From: Flavobacteriales bacterium
Lineage (GTDB): Bacteria > Bacteroidota > Bacteroidia > Flavobacteriales_F > PHOS-HE28
Direction of reading: 5' to 3'
DNA: 64,000 nucleotides
NCBI GenBank assembly: GCA_016700415.1
Contig: CP065018.1
Location: forward strand, 3,540,001-3,604,000
Part shown: in pieces, positions 1 to 9,466 of the stretch
How the letters are laid out: each line of letters opens with the position of its first letter
Position numbering within the stretch: the stretch's first letter is position 1
The notes under the pieces: generated by a model
Database searches by the model: none
Told to the model about the DNA's origin: nothing
The model's input: the letters and a program-made list of their open reading frames with translations, nothing else
Made by a program: the position numbers and the translations under genes

Positions 1-3000
1 TATTCGGGACTTCCTCCGATAGCTGTGAGGTTGATCGCGCCGTCGCTGGCATCCGAGCAAGTGGTGTTGTAGCCGTTGTGGTCCACCACGCTGAAGTCCA
101 CGCCCAAGGCGCTGTCCGGCTGGGAAACGGTGATGGACAGGGAGCGTACGCACTGATTCGCATCGGTCACCACCAGCTCGTAATCGCCCGCGCCGATGTT
201 CGAAAGGTCCTCGGTGCTGAACTGCGTGCTGTCCGGGCCGCGCCAATCGAAGGTGTAAGGGGCCGCACCTCCGGTGACGGTGGCGTTGATGCTTCCGGTA
301 AGTGATCCGTTGCAAGCGACATCGGTGGCGGCAAGCACCGTGGTGAGAGCGCTGTCCGGTTCGATCAAGGTGATGGACGTGTCGCGCATGCAGCCGTGGT
401 CATCGGTGATTGTGACGGCATAGGTGCCGGCCATCAATCCATTGATGTCGGGGGTGTCCGCGATGAATCCATTCGGTCCTGTCCAAGCGATGTTCAATGG
501 TGCGAACCCGCCGCTCACGGCCAGCTCGATGGTGCCACTGCTGTCGCCGTGGCAGGGGATGTTCACGCTACCGTAGTTCGAGGCATAGAGCCCGACCGTC
601 ATGGGTGCGGCCGCGATCACTGCGGCATTGGCCGTTGCGATGCATCCCATGGCACTGGTAACGGTAACGGCATAGTCACCGCTCGCGAGCCCTGTGATAT
701 TCTCATCGATGGAGGTGAACCCGTTAGGCCCGGTCCAAGAGATATCGAATGGTCCCACGCCACCGCTCACGGTCAGGGCGATGGTGCCGTTCGCACTCAG
801 GTCGCATTCATTGCTCGTCACCGTGAGTGCCGTGGTGAGGTTCTCCGGCGCGTTCAGCGTGAAGCTGCGGCTGGTGCTGCATCCGTTCGCATCGGTGATC
901 GCCACGGTATAGCTGCCTGCGGTGATGTTCATCAAGTCTTCGTCGGATGCAGCAAAGCCGTTGGGGCCTGTCCAGCTGAACTGGTAGGGCGCGAGGCCGC
1001 CGGCAGCGGTGAGGTCGATGGAACCGTCGGTCCCGCCACAACCCACCTCGAAACCACCATGGTCGGAAAGCACTGCGGAGGTGGTGATGGGGGGCGGTGC
1101 GATCAGGTTCACATCCGCATTGGCCGTGCAGCCAGATGCATCGTAGATGACCACGCTATAACTGCCGGGACCCAGGTCGTGAAGCACGGTCTGTTGGGAT
1201 GTAAATCCGTTCGGGCCGGTCCAGGATGTGGTGTAGCCCGGGTTTCCGCCGGTGGTGATCAGCGTGATGCTGCCGTCCGCGGCACCCGAGCAGGAGATGG
1301 CGTTGCCACTGCTATAGGACGAAGTTGTGATCGCCAGGTCAAGCGGCGCCGGTGCGACAAGGTTCACTTGGGCCACGGCGTTGCAGCCGTTGGCATCTGT
1401 GATCGTTGCGGTGTACGTGCCCGGCACCAAACCGTTGATGTCCTCGCCGGAAAAATGATAGCCGGTGGGTCCGTTCCATGTGACCTGGTAAGGAGCTGCA
1501 CCACCGGTGATGTCCAGATCGATGCTGCCATCGCTGGAGTATGTGCAGCTCAGGTTGGCTCCGTTGGCGTATTCATGCGCGGTGGCGATGGCATCGATAC
1601 CTGCCGGACTGGTCAGCGTGATGCTTCCGGTCGCGGAGCATCCCAAGGCGTCGGTCACGGTGATCACATACGTTCCCGCACCCACGCCGGTGAGGTTCTG
1701 CGAGATCCCGAGCGATCCGTTAGGGCCGGTCCACGAGGAGGAATAGGGAGCGGTCCCTCCGAGAATGGACGCTTCGATACTACCGTCATTGCCGCCGTTG
1801 CATGCGGGCTGTGCCGTGGTGATCAATCCGATGATGATCGGCGATGGCGCAGTGAGGGTGAAGCTTGCCGTTCCGTTGCAGCCGTTCACGTCATGCACGG
1901 TGAGACTGTACTGGCCAGATGGAAGGCCGGTGAGGTCGAGGTTGATCGAAGTGAAGCCGTTAGGGCCGGTCCAGAAATAGTTCAAGGGGCCGGTGCCGCC
2001 GCTCACGTTGGCATCGATGCTGCCATCGCTAGCATCCGCGCAGCTCACATTGTAGCCGCCACCGACGCTGCTCAGTTCGGCCGTGATGTCGAACAGGCCA
2101 GGCTCGCCGACATTGTAGCTAGTGTTATATGTGCACCCATTGTCATCCGTCACTGTCAGTGAGTATACGCCAGCGAATAGCGGTCCGATGTCCTCGGTGG
2201 TGGCGGAGAATGCGGGGAAGCCCGTCCAGAGGTAGGAGTATCCGCCTGTCCCCCCGGTCATCGTTAGGTCGACCGCACCCGTGTTGGCGCCTTGGCATGC
2301 CGCAGTGGTGATGATCGCCGTGGCCTGGATCGCGGTGGGCTGGACAATGGTCACGGAAGTACTGGCTGTGCATCCGTTGGCGTCCACTACGGTCACGGTA
2401 TAAGTACCGGCGATCAAGTTGGAGATGTCCTGCGTGCTGGCAGTGAACACGTTCGGGCCGCTCCATTGATAGCTGTAGATGCCGCTGCCTCCGGAAACGG
2501 AAAGGTCCGCGGAACCGGTGTTGCCACCATTGCACATGATGTCGGTGCTTGTGCTGGTGAGCTCCAAGGGTAGCGGTGCGGTCAATGTTGCGGATGCCGT
2601 AGTTGAGCAACCGTTCGCATCGGACACGGTCGCGGTATAGCTCCCTGCCGCCAGGCCGGTGATCTGCCAGGCGCTCGAAGTGAATCCGCTTGGGCCGCTC
2701 CAGGTCACCGCGTATGGAGGCGTCCCACCCGCTGGTGTGAGAACGATCGATCCGTCCACAATCCCATTACAGCTAGTGCCGCTACCGCCGGCAAAGCTGC
2801 CTGCCACCGCAGTGGCTGAAAGCACGGGAGGAGCGACCAATGTCGTGATGGCGACCACCGAGCAGCCATTGTCATCCGTCAAGGTCAGTGTATATGTGCC
2901 TGCCGCAAGCCCGGTGATATCCGCAGTGCTGGCGGTAAAGCCGCCGGGTCCGGTCCATGCGAAGGAATACGGAGGCGTTCCTCCGCTGTAGGTGGTGTTG

Positions 3001-6000
3001 ATCACACCGTCCGAGGAACCGTTACAGCTGATGTCGTAGCCGCTGTGGTCCTTGTTGGAGAATGTGTAAACGCTCAGTGACGAGGGAGCCGTGAGGGTCT
3101 GGCTGGATAGTGCGGAGCAACCATTGTCATCAGTGAGGATGAGGTTGTATGTGCCTGCCGCGAGACCATTGATGTTCGCTGTGGTCGCATTGTAGCCGTT
3201 GGGTCCGCTCCAGTCGTACTGGTAAGGTGCCGTTCCGCCGGAAGCGGTGAGCTGGATCGAACCGTCCGTGGAGTTGTTGCAAGCGACGGGGCTGAGCGTT
3301 GCATTGAAGCTGAAGGTGCCGGGCTCGGTCACATCGAAGGGTTGATCGATCGAGCATCCGTTGGCATCGGTGATGACCACCATGTAGACGCCTGCACCGA
3401 TCATGTTCAGGTCCTGCGTACCGGCCGTGAAACTGCCCGGACCGCTCCATTGATAGGAGTAGGGTGCAACACCGCCTGCTGCGGTCATGTCGATCGAACC
3501 ATCGCTGGCACCGTGGCAAATAGCGGAGTGAACGTTGGCGGTCGCGGTGATCAGGGGCGGTGCTACCAAGGTGATCGTCGTGTCGACCTGGCAACCATGC
3601 CCATCCCCGATGATAAGCTGGTAGGTACCTGCGGAAAGACCCGTGGGATCCTGCATATTGAAGGTGCCGCCCATGCCATCCTGCCACGAATAGGCGTAAT
3701 TCGGGGTACCGCCCGTCACGGTGACGTCAATGCTCCCATCGCTGTTCCCCGGGCAACTGACATGCGCTCCACCGGGAAATGTGAAGGGCACGTACGTCAA
3801 GGCCAGCGGTGCCGCAGGTCCATCGATGGAGACCGGGAATGCCAGCGTCTGCGTGCATCCGTTCGCATCGGCAATGGTGGCCACATAGTTGCCTGTCGCC
3901 AGGCCCGTCGCCGTGGAGCCGGTCTGCACCGGGCTGGTGTTCCACGTGATGTTGTAGTTGCCGCTGCCCCCGGTCACCACAATGGAGATGGATCCGTCGT
4001 TATCGCCGAAGCAGGTGACGTAGTGCCGGTTCGCCACGGTTGCCGCAAGAGGCTGTTGGGGCTGCGTGATGATCACGTTCCGCGAAGTGGTGCATCCCGC
4101 GGCATCCGTCACGGTCACGATGAAGGTGCCGGCGACCAATCCGGTCGCAGTGGGGCCGTTGGTCTGCGGGCTGGTGTTCCACGTGTAGGTGTATGGTGCC
4201 GTTCCTCCCGTTGCCTGGGCCGTGGCCGCACCGGTGTTGCTGCCATGGCACAGAACGTTGGTGATGCTCGGCGGAAGGATGGCCAACGCTGCAATAGGCC
4301 CGCCCACGGTCATGGTAGCGGTGGTGGTGCAACCATTGGCGTCGGTCACGGACACGGTATAGCTGCCCGCGCTCAGGCCGGTCGACGTGGCCGCATGCTG
4401 TGCGGGGTTGGTGTTCCAAGTATAGGAGTATGGTGAACGACCGCCGGTGACGTGCACGGTGGCCTGCCCGGTGGCGCTGCCGAAACAGCTTGCAGGCGAG
4501 GTGCCGCCATTGGTCGCGGTCAAGGCGAAGGGCTGGGTGATCTCAGCGACTTGGTCGGTCATGCAACCGTTCGCGTCCGTGATGGCCAGCTGGTAGGTGC
4601 CGGCGCTCAATCCCGTGAGATCGGTCTGGGCGGAACTGAAACCGGAAGGCCCGGTCCATGCCGTCGTATAGGGTGCGTTCCCTCCGGAGATCTGCGCGGT
4701 GATGCTGCCGTTGCTGCCGCCGTTGCACGAAATAGAGGTTCCACCGAAGTTGCTCAGCGTGGTCTGCACAGCGATGGGCGGAGGAGCCAGCAGCGTCACA
4801 TCAAGGTCGGTGCTGCAGCCGTTATCATCGGTGATGGAAACGGAGTACGTTCCCGCCTGCAGGCCCGCGATATCCTCAGAAGCTACGTTGAAGCTGCCCG
4901 GCCCGGACCAGACAAAGGAGTAGGGAGGTACGGCACCGCTTACCGTCAGGTCGATCGCACCGTCCGTACTGTTCGGGCAGCTCACGTTCGCATTCCCGTG
5001 AACGGATGGTATTGCGCTCACGGTGAAGAGGCCCGGCTGGTTCACGTCGAAGCTGCGGGTGATGCTGCATCCGTTGCCATCGGTCACGGTCAAGGTGTAA
5101 CCGCCCGCGTTCAGGGAACTGATGTCCTCCGTGTTCGCGGTAAAGCTGGCAGGTCCGGTCCAGGACCAGGAATAAGGAGTGGTTCCGCCGGAGGTGCTCA
5201 CATCCACTGCGCCGCTGGCAGCGCCTTGGCAGAGTGCGGGACTGATGGTGCCGATCGCAACGAGCGGTGTGGGTTGTGCGATCGTTACTGATGCTGATGT
5301 ACTGCATTGGTTCGCATCCACGATGCTGACCTGCCATGTGCCGCTGGCAAGACCGGTGGCGGATGCTCCGCTTTGCGGTGGGGTAGTGTTCCAGAGGTAG
5401 CTGTAGGGGCTGGTCCCACCAGTGACGGCGACTGTCGCACTCCCGTTGGAACCACCGGCACAGAGCACGTCGGTGCTGGCATTGATGCTTGCCGACAAAC
5501 CGACAGCGGGTGCGGTGATCTCAACGCTCTGCGTAGTGGTGCAACCATGGACATCGGTCACAGTGACCGTGTAGCTTCCGGCATTCAGACCTGTTTGTGA
5601 GGCCCCGTTCCGTGCGGGCGTCGTGTTCCATGAATAGGCATAGGGGCCGCTTCCGCCGGAAGCGCTCACCGTAGCACTGCCGGTGGCTTGGCCGTGGCAG
5701 AGTATGTTCGTTTGCGCAGTGATGGCAACGGCCAAAGGCTGTGCCGGTTCAGCAATGGTCACTTGCAGTGTCGTGCCGCAACTATTGGCATCGGTGATCG
5801 TCGCCGTATAGGAGCCGCCGGATAGTCCGACCGCTGTCGTGCCTGTCTGCACAGGAGTCGTGTTCCAAGATATTCCGTAGGCGACGGTCCCGCCGCTCAC
5901 GGAGATCGTCGCACTGCCATTGGCCGCGCCGAAGCAGGTCACGTCCGTCTTCGCGGTCAATTGTACGTTCAGCTGCTGCGTCGGGCCGGTGATGGTGGCC

Positions 6001-6720
6001 GCGGTGCTGATGACGCATCCGTATTGATCGGTGGCGATGACGGTAAATATGCCCGGCGAAAGACCGCTGGCGGTGGCGCCGGTCTGCGCGGGCACCGTGC
6101 TCCAACTGTACGTGTAGTTGGGCATGCCGCCCGTCACGTCGACCGTGGCGGAACCGTCCGCGTCATTCGCGCATGCCACGTCACTTGTTGCACTGATGGC
6201 GGCGTTCATCGGCGCGCTTTCCAGAAGCGTGGTATTGGCCGTCGCCGTGCATCCGCTCGCATCGCTCACCGCAATGGAATACGTGCCTGCGCCAAGTGTG
6301 CCGATGTCCACGGAATTGGAGATATAGCCATTGGGGCCGGTCCAATTCACCGTGTACGGGCCGGTACCTCCGGTGATGGTCGCGTCGATGCTGCCGTCAT
6401 GCCCACCGCTGCAGCTGATGTTCTGGCCGAAGATCAGCAGCGACGGTGAAAGGCTCACGCTCAAAGGCGCGGGTTGGCCCACATTGAAACTCTGTGTCTT
6501 CGTGCAGGCCGCATCCGTCACGGTGACGGTATAGGTCCCTGCGGTGATGTTCGTGATGTCCTCGGTAGTGGCCGAGAAGCTGTTCGGGCCGGACCATTGG
6601 AAGCTGTACGGTGCGATGCCGCCGCCGAGGGAAATGTTGATGGCACCATTGCTCGCAGCGTTGCACAAAGGCCGTGTGGTGTTCGCGGTGATCGTCATGT
6701 CGCTCACCTTCACCGTGCAT
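1..6720 (-). repeat. Array of about 28 SprB-like coding repeats, mean period about 247 bp
   Basis: The conserved Cys codon that opens each repeat recurs near 6408, 6175, 5940, 5700, 5462, 5232, 4980, 4728, 4490, 4253, 4017, 3760, 3523, 3288, 3038, 2778, 2540, 2300, 2043, 1803, 1550, 1300, 1050, 810, 555, 320 and 60, spaced 235-260 bp, with the first repeat just upstream near 6650. Two sequence subtypes are visible: one reads W-x-GP-x-G-[FY] in the middle, the other reads WNT-x-P. The repeats are diverged at DNA level, so this is an old protein-level array rather than a fresh tandem duplication. Confidence 0.9.
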
Positions 6721-8051
6721 TGCAAGGTCTGCGAGCATCCTCCGTCCTGCACGGTCACCGAATATTGTTGGGTGGAGTTGGGCTGGGCGATGGGGTTGGC
6801 GATGTTGGTCGCGCTGAGGCCGTTGGCCGGGGTCCAGGTGTACTGCGTGCCGCCGGTAGCAAGGAGTTGGACTTGGCCGTTCAGGCAGATCGTGCTGATC
6901 GTTGGCTGGACCGATGCGTTCAGGGAATCCACTAGGGGAACCTCCAAGGAATCAGCGTAAACACTCGGGCAGTAGGGATTGCCAAGAATGAATAGCAGGG
7001 TCTCCAGCCCTTCCGGTATACCGTCGACGATGGGGTCGATGGGCTGATCAACATAGGATTGGTTCGCAGGGATGGTGATCGACTTCGGTGTATTGGGATC
7101 TACGGCTCCGATGGCGGCATAGTCCGTTCCATTGGTCGCCGAACCTTGCAGGTAGTATTCCAGCGTCAAAGGTTGGCTCGTCGCTTGCTGGCGCATGAAG
7201 CGTACGGAACCACTGTTGCATCCCTCGATCAAACTGTCAGCTCCGCTCTGGGTGACCAATTGCATCGTTATCGGATTGCTCTTGACCTTGGCGATGAAGA
7301 CACCGGAGTCGAATTTGCGGTCGGAGGCGTCCGCCACGATCAGTTTCAAGTGATAGGTCGCACAAGGTTGCACGGTCGAGAACGCGCTCAGGCCCGTGGT
7401 GACGCCATCGTACTGGATGTGCTGGCCACCGGCGTTGTCATGGAAATAACTGGCGTTCGAACCGTTGTTGACATTGTTGATCGTCACGGCCTGGCTGGTC
7501 CCGGGAATGAGGGCGATATTCTTGTCAATGCCGATACCGGCGTCCCCGGTAATGCCCGGACCACTGATGAAGAAGCCGAAGACATCATTGTACTGTGAGC
7601 CCACCCATTCATTGTACTCCTCGGAACCGAATACGAAATCGAAGCGGAGGCTGTCGCCTGCCGGGATCACATCGAACTCGAATTTGCAGGCATCCTTCGT
7701 GGTCCGGCCGGTCACGATGTCCAGTATGCTGTTCCCGCCGTAGCCTTGGTCGAAAGTGGTGTTCTCGGCGTTGTTCGGTCCCACCGCATTGGCGATCTTC
7801 CCGGAGGTGAGCAGGATCCCTTCATCGATGCCGAGCAGCGATCCCGCGTATTGGAATTCGCCATACCCTTGGCTATTGCAGTTGATCTGCGGGTTCGAGA
7901 TGGAGACCCCGGGACCGGTGATCGTCCGGGCAAGTTCCTGAAGGTCCGTTTGTGGGCTTACCGACAGCTGTGCTTGAGCGAAGCTGGTACAAGCGACAGC
8001 GATCACTGCGGTGATGAAACGGTTCATGCGATGCGTCCTGGATATGCTCAT
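1..8051 (-). CDS. Giant secreted adhesin with choice-of-anchor-L-like head and about 28 SprB-type repeats (3' end outside window)
   Basis: The frame is open from the start to the left edge, so more than 2,680 residues are visible and the C-terminus is missing. It begins with a signal peptide ending near SFAQAQ. Residues about 50-230 look like a choice-of-anchor-L domain (motifs GILLTSG, FDFVFGSEEYNEWV, FGFFISGPG, NIALIPGT, NNVN). A Calx-beta-like stretch (GTDYAAIG, SITIPANQS, EGLETLLF) and one Ig/PKD-like repeat follow, then about 28 repeats of roughly 80 residues of the form C-x-G-x-x-[DN]-G-[ST]-x(6)-GG-x-x-PY-x-[YF]-x-W...GLxAGTYTVTVTDxxGC, the SprB repeat of Bacteroidota gliding adhesins. 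The chosen ATG overlaps the upstream stop as ATGA; an ATG at 8027 also gives a good signal peptide. Such proteins are normally T9SS-exported and surface bound, and a sorting or gliding-motility C-terminal domain is expected beyond the window. Function in adhesion or gliding is inferred. Confidence 0.9.
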   Translation of the reverse strand, partial: MSISRTHRMNRFITAVIAVACTSFAQAQLSVSPQTDLQELARTITGPGVSISNPQINCNSQGYGEFQYAGSLLGIDEGILLTSGKIANAVGPNNAENTTFDQGYGGNSILDIVTGRTTKDACKFEFDVIPAGDSLRFDFVFGSEEYNEWVGSQYNDVFGFFISGPGITGDAGIGIDKNIALIPGTSQAVTINNVNNGSNASYFHDNAGGQHIQYDGVTTGLSAFSTVQPCATYHLKLIVADASDRKFDSGVFIAKVKSNPITMQLVTQSGADSLIEGCNSGSVRFMRQQATSQPLTLEYYLQGSATNGTDYAAIGAVDPNTPKSITIPANQSYVDQPIDPIVDGIPEGLETLLFILGNPYCPSVYADSLEVPLVDSLNASVQPTISTICLNGQVQLLATGGTQYTWTPANGLSATNIANPIAQPNSTQQYSVTVQDGGCSQTLQCTVKVSDMTITANTTRPLCNAASNGAINISLGGGIAPYSFQWSGPNSFSATTEDITNITAGTYTVTVTDAACTKTQSFNVGQPAPLSVSLSPSLLIFGQNISCSGGHDGSIDATITGGTGPYTVNWTGPNGYISNSVDIGTLGAGTYSIAVSDASGCTATANTTLLESAPMNAAISATSDVACANDADGSATVDVTGGMPNYTYSWSTVPAQTGATASGLSPGIFTVIATDQYGCVISTAATITGPTQQLNVQLTAKTDVTCFGAANGSATISVSGGTVAYGISWNTTPVQTGTTAVGLSGGSYTATITDANSCGTTLQVTIAEPAQPLAVAITAQTNILCHGQATGSATVSASGGSGPYAYSWNTTPARNGASQTGLNAGSYTVTVTDVHGCTTTQSVEITAPAVGLSASINASTDVLCAGGSNGSATVAVTGGTSPYSYLWNTTPPQSGASATGLASGTWQVSIVDANQCSTSASVTIAQPTPLVAIGTISPALCQGAASGAVDVSTSGGTTPYSWSWTGPASFTANTEDISSLNAGGYTLTVTDGNGCSITRSFDVNQPGLFTVSAIPSVHGNANVSCPNSTDGAIDLTVSGAVPPYSFVWSGPGSFNVASEDIAGLQAGTYSVSITDDNGCSTDLDVTLLAPPPIAVQTTLSNFGGTSISCNGGSNGSITAQISGGNAPYTTAWTGPSGFSSAQTDLTGLSAGTYQLAITDANGCMTDQVAEITQPFALTATNGGTSPASCFGSATGQATVHVTGGRSPYSYTWNTNPAQHAATSTGLSAGSYTVSVTDANGCTTTATMTVGGPIAALAILPPSITNVLCHGSNTGAATAQATGGTAPYTYTWNTSPQTNGPTATGLVAGTFIVTVTDAAGCTTSRNVIITQPQQPLAATVANRHYVTCFGDNDGSISIVVTGGSGNYNITWNTSPVQTGSTATGLATGNYVATIADANGCTQTLAFPVSIDGPAAPLALTYVPFTFPGGAHVSCPGNSDGSIDVTVTGGTPNYAYSWQDGMGGTFNMQDPTGLSAGTYQLIIGDGHGCQVDTTITLVAPPLITATANVHSAICHGASDGSIDMTAAGGVAPYSYQWSGPGSFTAGTQDLNMIGAGVYMVVITDANGCSIDQPFDVTEPGTFSFNATLSPVACNNSTDGSIQLTASGGTAPYQYDWSGPNGYNATTANINGLAAGTYNLILTDDNGCSALSSQTLTAPSSLSVYTFSNKDHSGYDISCNGSSDGVINTTYSGGTPPYSFAWTGPGGFTASTADITGLAAGTYTLTLTDDNGCSVVAITTLVAPPVLSATAVAGSFAGGSGTSCNGIVDGSIVLTPAGGTPPYAVTWSGPSGFTSSAWQITGLAAGSYTATVSDANGCSTTASATLTAPLPLELTSTSTDIMCNGGNTGSADLSVSGGSGIYSYQWSGPNVFTASTQDISNLIAGTYTVTVVDANGCTASTSVTIVQPTAIQATAIITTAACQGANTGAVDLTMTGGTGGYSYLWTGFPAFSATTEDIGPLFAGVYSLTVTDDNGCTYNTSYNVGEPGLFDITAELSSVGGGYNVSCADASDGSIDANVSGGTGPLNYFWTGPNGFTSINLDLTGLPSGQYSLTVHDVNGCNGTASFTLTAPSPIIIGLITTAQPACNGGNDGSIEASILGGTAPYSSSWTGPNGSLGISQNLTGVGAGTYVITVTDALGCSATGSITLTSPAGIDAIATAHEYANGANLSCTYSSDGSIDLDITGGAAPYQVTWNGPTGYHFSGEDINGLVPGTYTATITDANGCNAVAQVNLVAPAPLDLAITTSSYSSGNAISCSGAADGSITLITTGGNPGYTTSWTGPNGFTSQQTVLHDLGPGSYSVVIYDASGCTANADVNLIAPPPITTSAVLSDHGGFEVGCGGTDGSIDLTAAGGLAPYQFSWTGPNGFAASDEDLMNITAGSYTVAITDANGCSTSRSFTLNAPENLTTALTVTSNECDLSANGTIALTVSGGVGPFDISWTGPNGFTSIDENITGLASGDYAVTVTSAMGCIATANAAVIAAAPMTVGLYASNYGSVNIPCHGDSSGTIELAVSGGFAPLNIAWTGPNGFIADTPDINGLMAGTYAVTITDDHGCMRDTSITLIEPDSALTTVLAATDVACNGSLTGSINATVTGGAAPYTFDWRGPDSTQFSTEDLSNIGAGDYELVVTDANQCVRSLSITVSQPDSALGVDFSVVDHNGYNTTCSDASDGAINLTAIGGSPE

Positions 8052-8401
8052 TGTCCACGTGCGGTTTCGCAAGCCGATTCGGCATCGTGCAGCGTGAGTT
8101 CAGCGGGATCGATGCGACCGATCGCAAGGACCGGCGCCAGGGCGGCGAAGACCCGGGTGCGGAGGACCTCGCGCGATGCGGTCGGTTCAGCCGAGGCGAA
8201 GACAAGAATGCCTGCAGGCACGCACGCGTAGATCACTTGTGGGTCGCCGGCATGATGGCTGAGTGAAACGAGTGAGTCACGTTCTGCACTGGTGAGCGCA
8301 TCGACCCTGAGGCCGATGGTCTCTTGCGCCATCAAACCGTTGCAGGCCAGAAGGGTGAACAGGAAGAGCAGTAGGATCGGTCTGGGCATGTGGAGCCTCA
8401 T
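8048..8401 (-). CDS. Small secreted protein of unknown function, coupled to the adhesin gene
   Basis: This encodes 117 residues beginning with a hydrophobic signal sequence (PILLLFLFTLLACNGLMAQ) that may be cut by signal peptidase I after AQ; the Cys at ACNG could instead act as a lipobox. The mature part of about 90 residues has no motif I recognise. Its stop overlaps the adhesin start as ATGA, so the two are probably co-translated and this is the first gene of the transcript. An internal ATG at 8389 (MPRPIL) is an alternative start. A role in export or anchoring of the neighbouring adhesin is only a guess from position. Confidence 0.75.
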   Translation of the reverse strand: MRLHMPRPILLLFLFTLLACNGLMAQETIGLRVDALTSAERDSLVSLSHHAGDPQVIYACVPAGILVFASAEPTASREVLRTRVFAALAPVLAIGRIDPAELTLHDAESACETARGQ

Positions 8402-8523
8402 GCGAAGCGTGGTTTAGCGGGCTGGTCCGGGCGGATATCAATGAACCTTGCCGGTCTATGGATGCCGCGTTATACCCGTTGAATGCCGAAAAGGTTCCTA
8501 CGGGCCAAAGGCCGGGACATCTG

Positions 8524-8554
8524 GAGACGGTCGCTCACGAGGAGCGATCGTCTC
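8524..8554 (-). terminator. Hairpin downstream of rlmB, possible terminator
   Basis: Two 13-base arms (8524-8536 and 8542-8554; GAGACGGTCGCTC on the plus strand) pair with a single G-T wobble across a 5-base loop. It lies 37 bp downstream of the rlmB stop. There is no clear U-run after it in the minus direction, so it may terminate weakly or act as an mRNA 3'-end stabiliser. Confidence 0.45.
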
Positions 8555-8590
8555 AACGAATGAAGAGTTTGCCCTAAAGGCCGATCGCGG

Positions 8591-9340
8591 TCAGGCCGAT
8601 CCCTTTCCCGAGCGTTGACGCAACACTTCGTGAAGCACCACGCCCGAAGCCACGCTCACGTTCAGCGAACCGAGGGTACCCGCCATACGGATGCGGACCA
8701 GCGCGTCCGCCTTGCGCAGGATGACCGGCGAGATGCCCACATCCTCAGCGCCCATCACCAGCACTACCGGGCCGGTGAGGTCGCAGTCCTCGATCAAGGT
8801 CTCCGCCTTCTCGGTCACCGCGATGATGCGCAGTCCATGTTCCCGGGCACGGTCTATGGCCACGGGTAAATTGTCCACGCGGCAAACAGGCTTCCGCAAC
8901 AATGCCCCGGCACTGCTTTTCACCGCGTCACTGCCTAATCGTGCCGTCCCGGTCTTGGGTACCAGCATGCCGTGCGCCCCGAAGCATTCCGCGCTGCGGG
9001 CGATGGCGCCCATGTTCCGCACGTCGGTAACGCCGTCAAGGGCCACGAGGAGCGGGTCTTCCCCCCGGTCGTACGCCTGTGCGATCAACCCGTCGAGGTC
9101 CTGCATGGCCACTTGGCTGATGAAGGCGATCACCCCTTGATGCTCCGTGGTGGTCAAGCGGTCCAGCTTCTCCCCGGGCACCGGCTGCCAAGGCACGCCA
9201 AGCTCCCGCGCAAGGTTCTTCAAGTCGCGGATGCCATCGCCCCCCGCGTCGCGGCGGATCAGCATTTTCTCCACGTGCAGGTCGCTCCGTAGCGCCTCCA
9301 TCACCGGGTGTATCCCGCAGACCAGTTCGTCTTTTCTCAT
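8591..9340 (-). CDS. rlmB: 23S rRNA (guanosine-2'-O-)-methyltransferase, RlmB/TrmH family
   Basis: SPOUT-class methyltransferase expected to 2'-O-methylate G2251 of 23S rRNA with S-adenosylmethionine. The 249 residues show an N-terminal substrate-binding part (VCGIHPVMEAL) and the three SpoU motifs: DVRNMGAIARSAECFGAHG, VVLVMGAEDVGISPVILRKAD and LGSLNVSVASGVVLHEV, which build the knotted cofactor site. The length matches the family. I chose ATG at 9340 (MRKDELVCG) because the 16 residues encoded upstream are not family-like and overlap an inverted repeat. Some close TrmH homologues modify tRNA instead, so the exact target is inferred. Confidence 0.9.
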   Translation of the reverse strand: MRKDELVCGIHPVMEALRSDLHVEKMLIRRDAGGDGIRDLKNLARELGVPWQPVPGEKLDRLTTTEHQGVIAFISQVAMQDLDGLIAQAYDRGEDPLLVALDGVTDVRNMGAIARSAECFGAHGMLVPKTGTARLGSDAVKSSAGALLRKPVCRVDNLPVAIDRAREHGLRIIAVTEKAETLIEDCDLTGPVVLVMGAEDVGISPVILRKADALVRIRMAGTLGSLNVSVASGVVLHEVLRQRSGKGSA

Positions 9341-9351
9341 GTGTCGTTCAG

Positions 9352-9370
9352 GTCGACCCAATGGGTCGAC
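9352..9370. repeat. Perfect 9-bp inverted repeat upstream of rlmB
   Basis: GTCGACCCA and TGGGTCGAC are separated by one base, 12 bp upstream of the rlmB start. The tiny spacer fits a protein-binding palindrome better than an RNA hairpin, but no regulator is known here. Confidence 0.4.
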
Positions 9371-9429
9371 GTTACAGTTGCGGGCCATTCATCCCTGCAC
9401 GTTCCAAGGTTATCACTTGTTCTTCTCGG

Positions 9430-9450
9430 CGCCTCCGCGCCTCTGCGGCA
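9430..9450 (+). repeat. Dispersed GC-rich intergenic repeat, family A, copy 1
   Basis: The segment reads GCGCCTCCGCGCCTCTGCGG and is nearly identical to 12165-12185 (one difference over 21 bases). It is related to the reverse complement of 24295-24316. It lies between the rlmB start and the end of the GWxTD gene. Confidence 0.55.
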
Positions 9451-9466
9451 TCAAACCTCATCTCGC

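Noticed and set aside
396..2162. 588-codon open frame on the plus strand
   Set aside because: It is antisense to the SprB-like repeats; its apparent periodicity mirrors the repeats and it has no signal, domain or start context.
3342..4436. 364-codon plus-strand frame
   Set aside because: Another shadow of the adhesin repeats; composition is Arg/Gly/His-rich without any motif.
1..6720. Regular repeats considered as CRISPR or satellite DNA
   Set aside because: The period of about 247 bp matches a conserved protein repeat in an open frame, and the units are diverged at DNA level.
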